A DNA stretch of 64,000 nt, taken from contig OX422211.1 in NCBI GenBank assembly GCA_949130495.1, positions 446,966,219-447,030,218 of the forward strand. The letters run 5' to 3'. Under the pieces are notes generated by a model. The model was not told the DNA's origin and made no database searches. It saw only the letters and a list, made by a program, of their open reading frames with translations. Below, piece after piece: positions 46,406 to 58,294 of this stretch. A program made the position numbers and the translations under genes. Source of the DNA: Sambucus nigra. Taxonomy: Eukaryota; Streptophyta; Magnoliopsida; Dipsacales; Adoxaceae. Within the stretch, counting starts at the first letter, position 1. Each line of letters starts with the position of its first letter.

Positions 46406-47703
46406 GTATGTTCTCATAAGTATATTTTCAATTATCACTATGACTGTTCCAGTTAACTTTCAGGTTACAATATCATCAAAATTACATTTGTTTAATTTAT
46501 ATAATTAAACAAGTCTATTAAAAGTCACACAATTTACCAAATTTCCAAGATTTCAATGCAAGTGATAATTTTTACCGGTTAACACAAAATTCCACTTCAA
46601 TATGCATATTCATGATATTTCATAATAAAAATTCCATTCTACAAACTATACATCAATATCATCATTATATGAGTCGAAACATTATTTTAATTTCATATTT
46701 TAAATTCTAACATGTGAAACTCCCCACAAATCTATCGTAATCCAACTCTCTAATCTAAGCATGCTATTGTTTCAAGTCTTCAATATATTATAATTTTTTA
46801 AAAAAAGTGCCGTGTAACTACTTTCATTTTCCCTAATTAGTCTTCCTAATTTATTTTAAGAAAAATACACATTATTAATGTTTAGGCAATATCGAAAATA
46901 CATAACACTTAAGGGGAACAATAGAAGTATTCATGAGTATAAATAAGTCATCTTGAAAATCTAATTACACGATCGCGTTCCTCTCGCAAAAATAACAAAG
47001 ACATGTTCTTGGTGGTTCTTGAGAAAACTAGATTTAGATCTTAAAAATAGGGGTTGGAACTTAATTCAAATGGGGTTTAGGTTTTGTCGATGAGAGAATG
47101 TAAAATTTTGGGAGGCTACTAATTTTTGAGAAGGGTTAAAACTGTTTTAAAAAATATAAGCTCGTCCATTATGTAAAGGATTTATTAAAAGAGATCTAAT
47201 CAAACACAAATACACAAAAATACATTTCGAACAATCAGACCGCCGGAATTCACTGAAAGTTTGAAATATTCTAGCTGAAGGCGAGCCGAAGCAGCTATCC
47301 AAAAATTATCTTGATTGAACATCGTTAATGTCATCTGCATCACATTTTAGAGTTCGAACTGTCAGATTTCGTTGAATTTTGGATATGTTCTAGCTGAAGG
47401 CGAGACAAAGTTGTGTAATAAAAATCAACTTGATCGAACATCGTTAATGCTGTCTGCATCATGTTTTGAAGATTGGATAGTCAAATTTCTAATCTTCCTA
47501 AGGTCGGATCCTCACCCGTTTTTTATATAATAAGTTATAATTTTTAAATTTTAATCCTGATTTAAATTCCACTTAAAACCTTTTTTTATATATAAAAACC
47601 AATATTTTTACATACCAAAATTAAATAGATTCTAGTAATTATTTTTTTGAAAATTTTAATTTAACAAAGATTTTTACGGCTTGAAAAATCACAGGGTGTT
47701 ACA
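46406..47703 (-). repeat. Element D, left LTR, remainder
   Basis: Starts with ttctcataagtatattttcaattat, which is also present at 49615, and ends at GGGTGTTACA (47703). Its last ~1 kb has no partner because the right LTR is truncated. It contains a ~120-bp tandem pair at about 47235-47470 (ttctagctgaaggcgag and catcgttaatg occur twice, 119 bp apart). Confidence 0.82.
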
Positions 47704-47850
47704 TACTTCCCCACTAATACATGAATTTGTCCTCAAAATTCGATGAAGCTTAAAGGTAAAATCGCGCAAATAAAATAAATGTTACATATGCCTACACATA
47801 GAATACCACGATTGGGTTCCCATACACTGAATCCTACATGTACCCACCCC

Positions 47851-47881
<31 letters not shown>

Positions 47882-48261
47882 TAAGAAAATAATCGCGTAC
47901 CACGCTCTTCCACGAATCACCACGCAATTAAATCTCTGAAAGCCATCACAATGCCTACATCCTCAAATCAACTCACCACATCAATACTAGCGATATATAA
48001 CATCTGTACTAAAAATCTCCAAAATAAATCTCGTCTCCAAAATAATCTATAAGTATCCTCACATCAAGATTACTAGTTCTAATCTCAATGCCTACAACCG
48101 CCCGAATATTAAACTCCCTATCTCCAAGAAACGTAACCAACAAGTATGCTAGATCCAATACCTTAAGGAGTAAAAATCAACAAAGGGAATCAAAGATCGG
48201 TAACATGAAAGCTAAATGGACTCACAACCTAAGTGACCTAAGACCATGCTCTGATACCATT
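47704..48261 (-). other. Element D interior: 558 bp without coding sequence
   Basis: On the minus strand the interior starts with primer-binding site TGGTATCAGAGC (48248-48259). It ends with an AATTTTGAGGACAAATTC-like stretch and a GGGGAAGTA purine run next to the LTR. A (TA)n run lies at 47852-47877. The open frames here are short and composition-driven. Because both priming sites remain while all genes are gone, D may have been a non-autonomous element mobilised by relatives. Confidence 0.8.
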
Positions 48262-49958
48262 TATAACACCCTGCACATTTTGGGGTCGGCTGCCGCGAAA
48301 GTACGCCGGGCGTCATTAAATAAAATATCATTCTCAGCATGTGATAGAAATATGAGACATAAATTTTTTTTATTCCACAAGAGAATATTCAAATTTATCT
48401 AACTAATATAAACATTCATGAAAATTAAATGCTATGTCAAAAATAAATCCAACTCCGATTTATTAAAACTTAAATGAAATAATCCAACTATAAATATTTG
48501 ACTAAAATTCATAAACAACTATGGAACCGAATAGCCCACTAAAAATCCATAAATAAATGTCTCATAATTAAGCTACGATGTAAAAATAAATCGAACTACT
48601 AAAGTGATAAAATAAATCTCCAGTTGCAATCCAAAGATCTCCAATCCAACCTATGCAGGTACTCCAGTAACTATACCTGAAATGTTAGTCAACATAATGG
48701 GTTAGATCCCACCGCATGAACACTAACTCCTCCTCCCAATTAGGGTCCGCAAACCCAGCAAAAACATTATACATGATAAATATCACAATAGGGTATTTTA
48801 AATGAAACAAGATATATATTAACATGGGAGTAAAAATAAACTACTACTATCTACCAACATAACTAAGTCACCCCAATGTTCAATTTAAATTATGATGTTC
48901 CTATCATTTAATCTATCAGTTCAATTTAATTCGATTAACCAAATTATTATTATTATAGCGACACTACCATAGGTAACCGACCTGTCTATTGGTCCTGCAC
49001 TTATTCGGGCCCGCCTAAAGGTTTACACCACACACATTTCCCTTGCTATAGCCAGCTGACCCAATTTCGTTAGCCTTACACTTATTGGCGAGGCTCAACG
49101 CATGACACATCATAATAGCCATCCAACCCAATTTTTGTTTGCCCTGCACTTACTAGTGATGCCAACACACACCCACGTCGCTATAGTCAGTCGGCCTAAT
49201 TTCATTAGCCATACACTTATTGGTGACGTAAATTTATTTTAATACCCGTTTATTATCTTAAGTATTAATTTTTCATTTTACCAATTTCATTATTTTCTAT
49301 TAGCCCCACCCTTTATTCGAGCCTTAAATCCTCAAGCCATCCCTAGTCCCATACTTAAAGATCTCCAAACCATAAGTGTTTTCTAGGCTATCACTTAAAA
49401 AGAATACCTACCGTAAATCACCACTTAGTCTTGCACCTAGGCTAACGAAAAATACGTGACGGCGTACTACCTTGCCCCACCTAGGAAATATCCAACCGTA
49501 CGATTTTACACTCACTAGTCCCATACCTAGCAAGAAACTTAAAAATAAGGGTAAAAGCATAACTATTGCAAAATCCCAATGTTGCCACGGTGTCAAAATA
49601 TTAATACAAGCAACATTCTCATAAGTATATTTTCAATTATAACTACGATTCTTCCAGTTAACATTTCGGTTATAATATCATCCAAATTACGTTCGTTTTA
49701 TATATATAATTAAACAAGTCTATTAAAAGTTACACAATTTACCAAATTTTCAAGATTTCCATACAAGTGATAATTTTTACCTGTTAACACAAAATTCCAC
49801 TTTAACATGCATATTCAAGATATTTCATAATAAAAATTTGATTGTACAATCTACACATCAAATATCATCATTATATGATCCGAAACATTATTTAAATAAT
49901 ATGCCCCAAAAATCTATCACAATCCAACTCTCTAATCTAAGCATGCCATTGTTTCAAA
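48262..49958 (-). repeat. Element D, right LTR (truncated)
   Basis: Matches 31402-32581 and then 46406-46760 of the left copy, and shows the uninterrupted sequence at the site where E inserted. Homology stops after gcatgccattgtttcaaatg, where CACTA-like repeats begin. Confidence 0.83.
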
Positions 49959-50228
49959 TGTTAAAGAAAAACTTGTCACGAACTTTGAACGTGACAAGTT
50001 AATAATTGTCATGGACATTTCACGGTCAAAGTTCTTTACAAGTTTTTCCTTGTCCCAGACTTATCACAGTCAAAGTTCGTGACAAAGAAAAACGTGTCAT
50101 GGACTTTTACTGTGACACGTCCGCGACAATTATTTTTGTCATCCCAAAAATTTTCACCATTTTTTATCATGATAAGGGTGCCTTATCAAGGTTTTTTACT
50201 GTGACAATTCACCAGTTTTGGTGTAGTG
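49959..50228 (+). repeat. CACTA 3' subterminal repeats and terminal TAGTG
   Basis: Dense copies of GTGACAAG, GTCATGGAC, TCACGGTC and TTGTCACG-type motifs lead to ccagttttggtgtagtg, whose complement starts CACTACACCAAAAC. This is a canonical CACTA tip. Following bases ATC could be one copy of a 3-bp duplication. I infer that it is the 3' end of element C, separated from its genes by element D. Confidence 0.7.
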
Positions 50229-50670
50229 ATCTCCATGTTAACTATTGATATTTCGGCCTTGAGGACATTCTCCTTAGAGTACCTTCGTAAGGAGAATTAC
50301 TCCTTATACCGGAGACGGTCATGGACCTTGGTTGTGACCAACACCTTGGGTCATGGACCTCGACCTTGACCACTTTTCTCATGATAAAAAACAATGGTCA
50401 TGGACCTCATTTATGACCCTAAATAGGGGCCACGGTCTCGCCCATGATATAATATTGACTCCATGGTGAGGGACTTAATCCGTGATCCCATGGTCACAGT
50501 CCAAATCCATGACCAGCGTGAGACAATATTCAAATTGGGTCACAGCCCTAAAAGTAAATAAATAACCAGTCACGGTCTCGAACCGTGACTATTTATATAT
50601 TTATTTTTTTTAAAAATTGGGGTTCATGGATTAGGGCCGTGACCATATCCATTTAATAAAAAATAAATTT
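50229..50670. repeat. Second CACTA-like subterminal repeat cluster
   Basis: Beyond the CACTA tip there are more motifs of a slightly different type (GGTCATGGACC, TCATGGACCT, GTCACGGTC, CCATGGTCAC). A perfect 9-bp hairpin AGTCACGGT/ACCGTGACT lies at 50568-50590. This looks like the subterminal part of another CACTA element into which the first inserted. No tip was seen on the far side. Confidence 0.55.
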
Positions 50671-51555
50671 TATTTGTATGTTACCCTGAAAAAATCCTAT
50701 ATTCAGTAACCAATTCATGTACAATTCAGTAATATTGTAACTACTTTATAATACTCACATCACATTGAATTAATATCTGAGCATGCGATTTTAAAACAAT
50801 GAAAACTATAATCATCATTGGACACTTCACTGATTTCCATACATATAAGGATGGATCATGATTAATTGATCCAAACTAGAATACCACTCTCATGTGGGGA
50901 CCAATCGTAGTTGTCTAACCTTAAAACCAACAAATTTTGAAAAATTAATGTAGATATGTGGATACCAGTTATGTATAATATTTATTAAGAAGAACAAGAA
51001 AAATATAGTCAAACTAATTTGACATCGTGGATTTGACAATTTAAAGTAAATTATTGTTCCATCCTATTTAATTCATAATTCAAACTAAACATTCATAAAT
51101 CAAATTAAACATTCATAAATAAAACAAAATATAAATAAATCAAACTAAAGACCTAATATCATAATAGGATCCAATTTGGATACAAATAAGATTATCAAGG
51201 GCCAATATAACAATAGGATACTAATAAGATTGTCATGGTAAATAACTGGTCATACTCACTAGAGTCGGAGCCAAATGTGATGGGAATTTATTAGCTTTGT
51301 CCCGTCAGGCATGTACGTACAAGTTACCCTGATTAGGTGTTTTATCGGTATTTGGACCGCTATTTATCCTAACTGACCATTCATTCTTCTATTCTTCATA
51401 TGCATTAAACCCCATAACGTGGACATCAACTCTCTTCTCTATGTTTTGTTTATTTTTCTCCTTCTGGACTAACTTTTTGTCCATCACCTCATTTTCTAAA
51501 AAGTTATTCCATTGATCGATCGACATTTTAATATTCGGAAGGACTTTGTCTTTTA
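50671..51555. other. Unassigned AT-rich region left of element G
   Basis: No supported gene. Short repeats are present: aaatcaaactaaacattcat-type units at 51080-51145 and two taataggatc...aataagatt units at 51160-51235. It may be the interior of the second CACTA element. Confidence 0.4.
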
Positions 51556-51560
51556 TATCC

Positions 51561-54230
51561 CGAGAAGGGGGTGGTCCCTATGTAAGTGTGTTTCAAATCA
51601 AACCAATTTTCACCAAAAATTATCCAACTTTTAAATAGCACCAAACTAAGTTGTGAAAAAACCAATTCTTACTTTAAACCAATTTTATCTTGATAAATCT
51701 TAAACATGCATCTAGTGATTAAAGAAACTAAAATAAAGTAAATAATACTCACAACGCCGGATGTATGAAGAAAAAATCCAAGACGAGAAAACAACCTCGG
51801 ACGGCCCAAGCGAGACAATCACTATGAATGCGGAATTACAACGAACAGACAAAAGACTCACTCAATGACTCGATCCCCATGGGTCTTGAAGCTCTTCTGA
51901 TCTTCAACCACTCCTCTCACAGTGCCCACGCAGAAATTCCTTCTTCCACGATACTGTAACAACCCGCGTAATTTTGGGGGTATTTTCGAAATAAAGAGGA
52001 AAAGTAAATTTTGAGATAAAATTATTTGTATTGCTCAAATATGTTGGTTATTATTTTTAAAGGCGAGAATTTCAAACGATTTCGAAATCGGAATTAAAAT
52101 GGAGTTTTAATTGAATTTTTATTATTTAGAAGAGTCCTCAAAACATAAAACTCTCTAAGAGTCCTCGAAACATAAAACTCTCTAGAAAAAATAATATTTT
52201 TTAGAAATCCGACTGTCCGATCAAGCTGAATTTTTGTCAGAAGTCCTGTCTCACAGTTCGCTACAGTATACTAAAATTTCAAGCGATTCCAACGGTCCGA
52301 TCGTTCGGAATAAATTTTTTAGTGTTTGTATCTGATTAGAACTCTTTTCTTAATCAAACTCTTAACCCTTTATATATCAAATAATTCGTTGCTTGGCTTT
52401 TCAAATCACTTTTTCTCAAACTTTTCAACCATAAGACCTCTCCAAAATTACTCCCTTTCATATACAAACCATAGCCCCAAACTTATTCAAGATTTCAACC
52501 TTAGATTAGAAAGCTTATTTGGTGTTGGGCTAGAACGAGATTTGATTATTTTCGCGAGATGAACGTGATGGTGTGATTAGATTTTGAGGCTGAATTATGC
52601 GATGATTTATGTGATGATTTTGAGGTATGGGGTTTTACACAATATGCTCCTTAATCTCGCGAGTGTTATTCCCTTTGTTTTCTTGTGATTATTGACTCAT
52701 ATTTGAATTGTTAAATTCTTGGAAATCTGGAAAAATAATTGTTGGAATTATTTTCATTCATGAGGTATTATTCATGTTGTTTTGAGCACGCTGTCATGAG
52801 ATTTTAATATGGCACTGATGTTGGGCACCCGCCAAGACTCCTTTTCCGGCTACTTGATAAAGTATGGCGCGGTATGGTGAGGCCTGGTGACTCCGGTTAA
52901 TGTGTTGTTGAGAAATTTATTGATAAAATGCTATTGAGATTTGCATTATTTGATTTGAGTATTCGTAGTCGTATTGTTGCGCTTTGTTCATCGCTAACAT
53001 CTTTGTTGAGCATATTCCTGTCGTATTGTGTACTTCCCCATCTTTTTCTTAGTTGGCAGGTGAGCACGGATTTGAGTGCTATGGACCAATTGGGATGATT
53101 TTAGCGAGGATTATTTGGGAAGAATTTTTAATACAAGAGATGAGAAGACCTGTATTAGTTTTGATGTATAGAGCATTTGGAGATTTATTTTATTTTCGAG
53201 ATAGTTGGATTGTTGTAATTATTTCGAGAGATTTGTTGCATTAATTTGAAGATGAGAATAGTGGTTTCTTGTTTTATTATGGGATTTAGATGCTCCATAC
53301 CTTGTTATTTGTGGATTAGTTTAGTTTTATCGATAGTAGCGCTCCGCTCGCTCTCCCCGGGCGGGCGGGGTGTTACAGATACCTGTCCACAACACACGCA
53401 TCCACGTATGTCTCGGTGTCCACCGAATGACTTTGATACGTCTACGATGTTGAACAAGAAGTTGTTCTCTTTTCTTCACCGTAAAAACCAAATGTTCAAG
53501 TATAGAACAAACCTTCTTGGTGCAGCAAGATCACATAAACATATAATAATAATAACTCGGATCTTTGCAAACTCTAAGGATGTGTTTAAGCTTTGAAACC
53601 TTAGAAAAACATGTGCGAACACATTTCTGGATCGTAAACTCTTTTTCCAGAATGCACACTTGTAAGTTCTGACAAAACCACGCTTTAAATAGGAAAAGAT
53701 CATCGCCTCGAAAAACTTGTCCCTCAAACGAGATTGGCCTGTCGTTCGCGCGATATAGCATCTCGCTCGAACGAAGTACAATTGTCGTTCGAACGACGTG
53801 CGTGTCATTTTGACTTTTTCTTGAAAACATCTCTTCAAAAGAGATCCGATTATGTCAAACTGTATTTCGAGCTTATCAGAATAAAACGTAGTGTAAAACG
53901 TCTTAAACACTTTTAAAACATTTTTCCTTATAAAATTACATCCTTATCTTTTTTAAAAATAATTCCGAGCACCATTAATTATACGCATTCATACATGTGT
54001 GATCTCAGAATGCAATTAACTTGAAGACGAATAAACTTGCACTAATTAAACTTCGGCATGATTAATTCTTTGAAGCTTTGCCGCAACGTCTTCAATTTCT
54101 TCAATATGTCATAGACCAAGTGGGATTGCAACAAAATAAAATCTCCGTATGACATATTACAAACACAGTTTTGTTCACGGAATTAAGTCAAAACAATACA
54201 GGGACTCAAATGGAAATTTATGTCCTTATA
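51561..54230 (-). repeat. Element G, left (3') LTR, interrupted by solo LTR H
   Basis: Without the 1428 bp of H and its extra target copy, this LTR is ~1242 bp and matches the 1245-bp right LTR. It contains several TCG(T/C)TCGAACGA-like palindromes, the best at 53784-53797 (GTCGTTCGAACGAC). Open frames crossing it are not genes. Confidence 0.9.
51950..53382 (+). mobile_element. Element H: complete solo gypsy LTR with GATAC target duplication
   Basis: The 1423-bp LTR runs from TGTAACAACCCGCG (51955) to GCGGGGTGTTACA (53377), with inverted tips. It is flanked on both sides by GATAC (51950-51954 and 53378-53382). The other LTR of G shows the empty site (ttccacgacacctgtcc, 58674-58690). A solo LTR forms when two LTRs of an element recombine and the interior is lost. 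Orientation is tentative: plus-strand TGTAACAACCC resembles the 5' tip of other gypsy LTRs here. Short frames inside it are not genes. Confidence 0.92.
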
Positions 54231-54488
54231 AATCTCCCCCTTTGACTATTTCGGGACAAAACTAAACCAATGAAATGCCTAAGTCGGTCCGTCAAGTCGT
54301 ATGACGCCTAAATCCCATCCCATAAATCCAAAGTAAAAAATTACAGGACAGGGGCTAGTATATGTAGCACTGACAAATATGAACTGTCTGAATGTGTTGT
54401 AGACATGAAATCTCGAATCTCTGAAGTATACTTACAGACATGAAACAGACAAACAAATACCCAGTGAAATATGGAGGAACAAATGAAA

Positions 54489-54577
<89 letters not shown>

Positions 54578-56513
54578 AAATGATACCAATTTTATAATAG
54601 AAACCAATATGAATAAACTCTGAAAAATCATTTGTTAAACAATTGAGCAACAAAACGATACCAATTTGTACTACCAATTTGTAAACTATGTATTAAAAAA
54701 CATGCTCAACAAATCTCAAATCTCAAATATCCCCCTACATCACATACATTTCTCTCCCTTTTTGTCTCGAATAGACAATCCGGTGAAAAGATAAACGAAT
54801 CAATCATGTATCTAGCATGAGAATATACCAATTAAAATCGCTAGATAATCATGAAACAACCAGCTAAATATGATCAAGTAATGACAAAGTAGTAGCTAGT
54901 AAACCAATGAATCACACAAATAATATATCAAACTAATCAGGTGTGATAAACGGATTATATGTAAAATTCCAATATGAGACAATAAAAGCTTCATATAAAG
55001 CAATTAGTCCAGAAAGCTTCCAGCAGTAGTAAAAATATATACCGCAATAACCAGGGTGCTGCAAACAGGAAGCAAAAATATTCCCAGACTGTCGTTCGAA
55101 CGATCCAGGGACGTCGCTCAAATGAGATGAGGACGTCGCTCGAATGAGACTTCTTGCGACATGGTAATGTCGTTTGAACGAGATCTCACGATAGGCCAAA
55201 TTTTCCCAGATTCCCAGAAATATCATATATTTTTGCCCAGTAAAAAAATTTCCAGTAAAACACAGTGGAAGGGCCTGATAGCAGCAAAACAGTGTTAAAA
55301 CATTAAGCTTTTAACACAAAAGGCAAAAACACATAAAAACTAACAATGCGAGTTACATGCAAACATAGTGCTGATGTGCTCAAACATGCACATGGAATGT
55401 ATGGGCGTGCAACTACTACAAATGAGTCACAATTCTAACACATCGAAAGGATCAAGAATCTCTAATTGATAGCAATAAATTATCAAACTTTATCATAGCC
55501 ATATGACAATTAAAGAGTGAGCTTAATGAACTAAACAAACTACATGCACACAAATCCAGATTTTTGACGATTCTACAAACAATAGCGTCAAATTGCAATG
55601 TTTCAACATTAAGATTAGGTATGAAAACCCATTTAAATTTTCTCCAACCAAACTCCCTCATAAACATAGTTTTTCATGTTCATTTGAGGTTTCTATCATT
55701 CTCAACTTAGAAAAAATCTTATTGGCCTTTTTTCTTAGCATATTGCTTTTTCTTTTGGGCTCTATTAAATGGTGGCTTTCACGATGAGTTAATTTTGAAC
55801 TCTCGCAGCCCTTTCCCGTGAATCACTCATCATTTTTTCAATTAGGAACCAATTCAAATCCTCACGATAAACGATTCTTATATTCACACTTCTCCTTACT
55901 TACGCATAGATGATAAGATTGAGATAAGAACTCCCCACCAAAATCAAATATGCAACAGAAGTTAAACATCCATATAAACTCGTGCATGTGTGCAATGTTG
56001 GCATATATACAAAGTAGAATCAAAATTCATATCAACTTCGAAACAACCCCATATAAACAATGGTTAAGATCATTCTAAGCGTCGATAATAATGACCAAAT
56101 GACCTAGCCACGTGGATAATGAAACGATGGGGGGGGGGGGGGGGTCCAAGCACACCAATATGAGACATCAAACATGTAAACTCAAAAACAAAAATCGCAA
56201 ATCGCAAATCTTTTTGTCTTTTCAAACATATTTTGACTCAATTAAAAGCAAAATCTTTTTGTTTTTTCAAAAGTTTTCTCAAAAACAAAATCTTTTTGTA
56301 TTTTTTTTCAATAGGACTCAAACAAATGAAAAACTATAATATAAAATGATACACAAGTCATTAAACTAGCAATGAATATATAGTGAAGCAAACTAGCATA
56401 TGACAAACAAGGCAACACTATCATCCTTTAGATTTAGCATGGGAAGAATAAAGTGCACCCAAACGAGAATCATGAAGTTTTATTCCTAAAGCCACTAAAT
56501 CCAATTTCCTAAC
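54231..56513 (-). other. Element G interior without coding sequence
   Basis: The polypurine tract region (complement of aatctccccctttgac) lies at 54231-54246, and a long (TA)n at 54492-54574. More copies of the TCGTTCGAACGA motif are at 55085-55180 (exact at 55092-55103). A G16 run is at 56129-56144. No pol motif was found in any frame. Open frames at the (TA)n tract are simple-sequence artefacts. Confidence 0.8.
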
Positions 56514-57092
56514 CTAAGTAGGTGTAAAACGACGCATGGGGGTTTCGGGAACCGGCGAAACTTTATTCCTAAACTTCCTAGGAGATTGTCTAAGGTCATA
56601 ACAATAATGCCTAAGGTGACCTTTCCTACCACAAAACGTGCAAGTGTAGCGACGATGGGAATGATTACCTATATGTGGAACTTTTCTAACCTTCCTAGTG
56701 TTTCTCACCCGTGCGGGGGGAATGGAAACTATTTTCTCATAAACACCTATACCTCCCCTATCTCCTTTAATTTGGACGGTGCCTAAGATCTTATCTAACT
56801 TCTTCGACCTAGCCTCCAAATCAAACTTAAATCTAGACGAGTCTCTCAATCTCTCCTCCAACTCATGTATCCTAGACTCGAGAAAACGCCTAGACTCCTT
56901 AAACTCTAAAATCTCCATCAAACCATGGAGATTATCTCTCTCACCCTCGACGTGCTCTAATTTCTCCCTAAGAGTCTTCTCTCGTGCCCTAAGATCCGCA
57001 ATCAAACTATCATTATTTTCTGTGGCACGGTCATTCAACTTAGCTTGTAATTTTTCATTTACCTTTTTCACTATCACAGTCTCGACATACAA
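56514..57092 (-). pseudogene. Element G gag C-terminal part: coiled coil and CCHC knuckle
   Basis: A 192-residue frame in the minus direction. The N-terminal half is a charged coiled coil (KLNDRATENNDSLIADLRAR, then ESRIHELEERLRDSSRFK). Near the end is an intact CCHC zinc knuckle, CTFCGRKGHLRHYC, followed by a basic tail. A long coiled coil and a second knuckle after the capsid region are usual for SIRE/Maximus gag. Upstream the frame stops at 57093-57110, where an acidic Ser/Glu-rich segment (57110-57300, on the minus strand) links to the first knuckle. It would be part of the particle protein; it is separated from the rest of gag by stops. Confidence 0.78.
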
Positions 57093-57305
57093 CTCATTAA
57101 ATGCTGCTTACAACTCTTTCACATCTACTTCCTCCTCGTCACTCTCTTCTCCCTCACTAACATGGGATTCACTCAAAATCTCCTTGGAAGTGTCATTCAC
57201 ATGAGAATCGTCGTCGCTCACATGACATGCCATAAATTCAACAAGGTTACCCTCAGTGGGGGAACTCTCTCCTTCTTCCAGATCACTATCACTTAATGTG
57301 TCACT

Positions 57306-57834
57306 TTATGTAATGGGTTTCTTTCCCTCTTTCTTAAGTCTAGTGAGACACTCCTTATCTTTCTGACCATACCCCTCACACCCAAAACACTTATCCGACT
57401 CACCTCTCTTAGGCTTCTCAAACTTATCCTTAGAGGTGGGATCAACTTTATTGTTCTTGAACTTTTCAAATTTCTTGGCATCTTTCGATTGCTTTTGAAA
57501 CTTTATAAATTTTTTAAAATTTTTAAATTTTTTAAATTTCTTTGCCAATAAATTTTTTAAACTCAATACCCTTTTCTTTCTTAGGCACTTGCTTGGAGGT
57601 AATCATGTCGATTTAATAGGTTTGTAAGTCACCTACAATCTCTTCTAGTTTCGTCGACTCTAACTTACCCGAGGACTTTAAAATAGTCACTTTAGCATCA
57701 GACCTACTAGGCAATAACCTAAGGATTTTCTTAATGACACGGTTGTCAGGAATTTTCTCACCTAGGTTAAACGACGAGTTGACAATATTGGAAAACCTAG
57801 CATAAAAATCATCAAAAGTCTCACTTTCTAACAT
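57306..57834 (-). pseudogene. Element G gag middle: UBN2-like capsid end and first knuckle with His to Gln change
   Basis: The frame at 57834-57613 reads ESETFDDFYARFSNIVNSSF, then LGEKIPDNRVIKKILRLLPS, then LEEIVGDLQTY. This is the conserved copia gag (UBN2 type) end. The next frame (57566-57306) is Lys/Phe-rich and carries CFGCEGYGQKDKEC. The spacing equals a CCHC knuckle, but the His is Gln, so zinc binding should be impaired. A stop/frame change at about 57567-57612 separates the two. Confidence 0.82.
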
Positions 57835-58014
57835 CCTAATGGTCTCAAACTATGTAGTGAGATTTTAAAGTTTTGACACCCTAACCGTGCTATTGCCCTC
57901 ATGAGTGAGTGCCAAAATATTCCAAGCCTCTTTTGATGTTTCACAAGTCATAATGCCATTATATGCTTCTGGTGTGACATGTGAAGAAATAACGTTCAAA
58001 CCCTTAGAATTATA

Positions 58015-58245
58015 TTATGAAAGTCTATGTTCAGTTTCAGTCCATGACTCGATGGGCTTTAAATTAGGGACCTCACCTAAAATAGTGACAGGGGGTGTCC
58101 AACCTTTCTCAACTGCTAGCCACACACGCTCATCTATAGATTTTAATTCACTTTTCATTCTCATCTTCCAATAGGTGTAATCAGTACCATAAAAAATAAG
58201 AGTTCGAAAAAGTTCGTTATTTCCAAAATTCATTTTTGAAAACAC
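58015..58245 (-). pseudogene. Element G gag N-terminus (copia type)
   Basis: The 76-residue frame starts at the ATG at 58245, 35 bases past the primer-binding site. The FYGTDYTYWKMRMKSELKSI segment and then DERVWLAVEKGWTPP are the well-known start of copia gag (F.G.NY.YWK.RM...L.S.D..VW..V..G). The frame runs into a stop at 58015 before reaching the UBN2 core (58014-57835, broken). Gag would form the virus-like particle. The context (LTR, primer site, gag) fixes the orientation. Confidence 0.87.
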
Positions 58246-58279
58246 ACGGGATCACAAAACAAATAAATTATATTTTCTA

Positions 58280-58291
58280 GCTCTGATACTA
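58280..58291 (-). other. Element G primer-binding site
   Basis: The minus strand reads TAGTATCAGAGC, one base off the initiator tRNA-Met site, three bases inside the right LTR. Confidence 0.8.
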
Positions 58292-58294
58292 ATT

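Larger units (their letters stand above)
31402..49958 (-). mobile_element. Element D: gypsy-like element with long LTRs and a ~0.56-kb interior, right LTR truncated
   Basis: Two related LTR copies start at 31402 (TGTAACACTCC) and 48262 (TATAACACCCTG). The left copy is interrupted by element E and resumes at 46406, ending at 47703 (GGGTGTTACA). Between 47704 and 48261 there is only an interior with primer-binding site and polypurine tract, without coding sequence. The right copy breaks off at ~49958, where CACTA-like repeats start. The LTR would be about 2.65 kb. Orientation is minus, from the primer-binding site. Primer type and tips resemble the Tekay-like elements A and E, so it may be a non-autonomous relative. 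Confidence 0.82.

Noticed and set aside
54341..54677. Three minus-strand frames with long Tyr-Ile runs
   Set aside because: These come from reading the (TA)n microsatellite in three frames.
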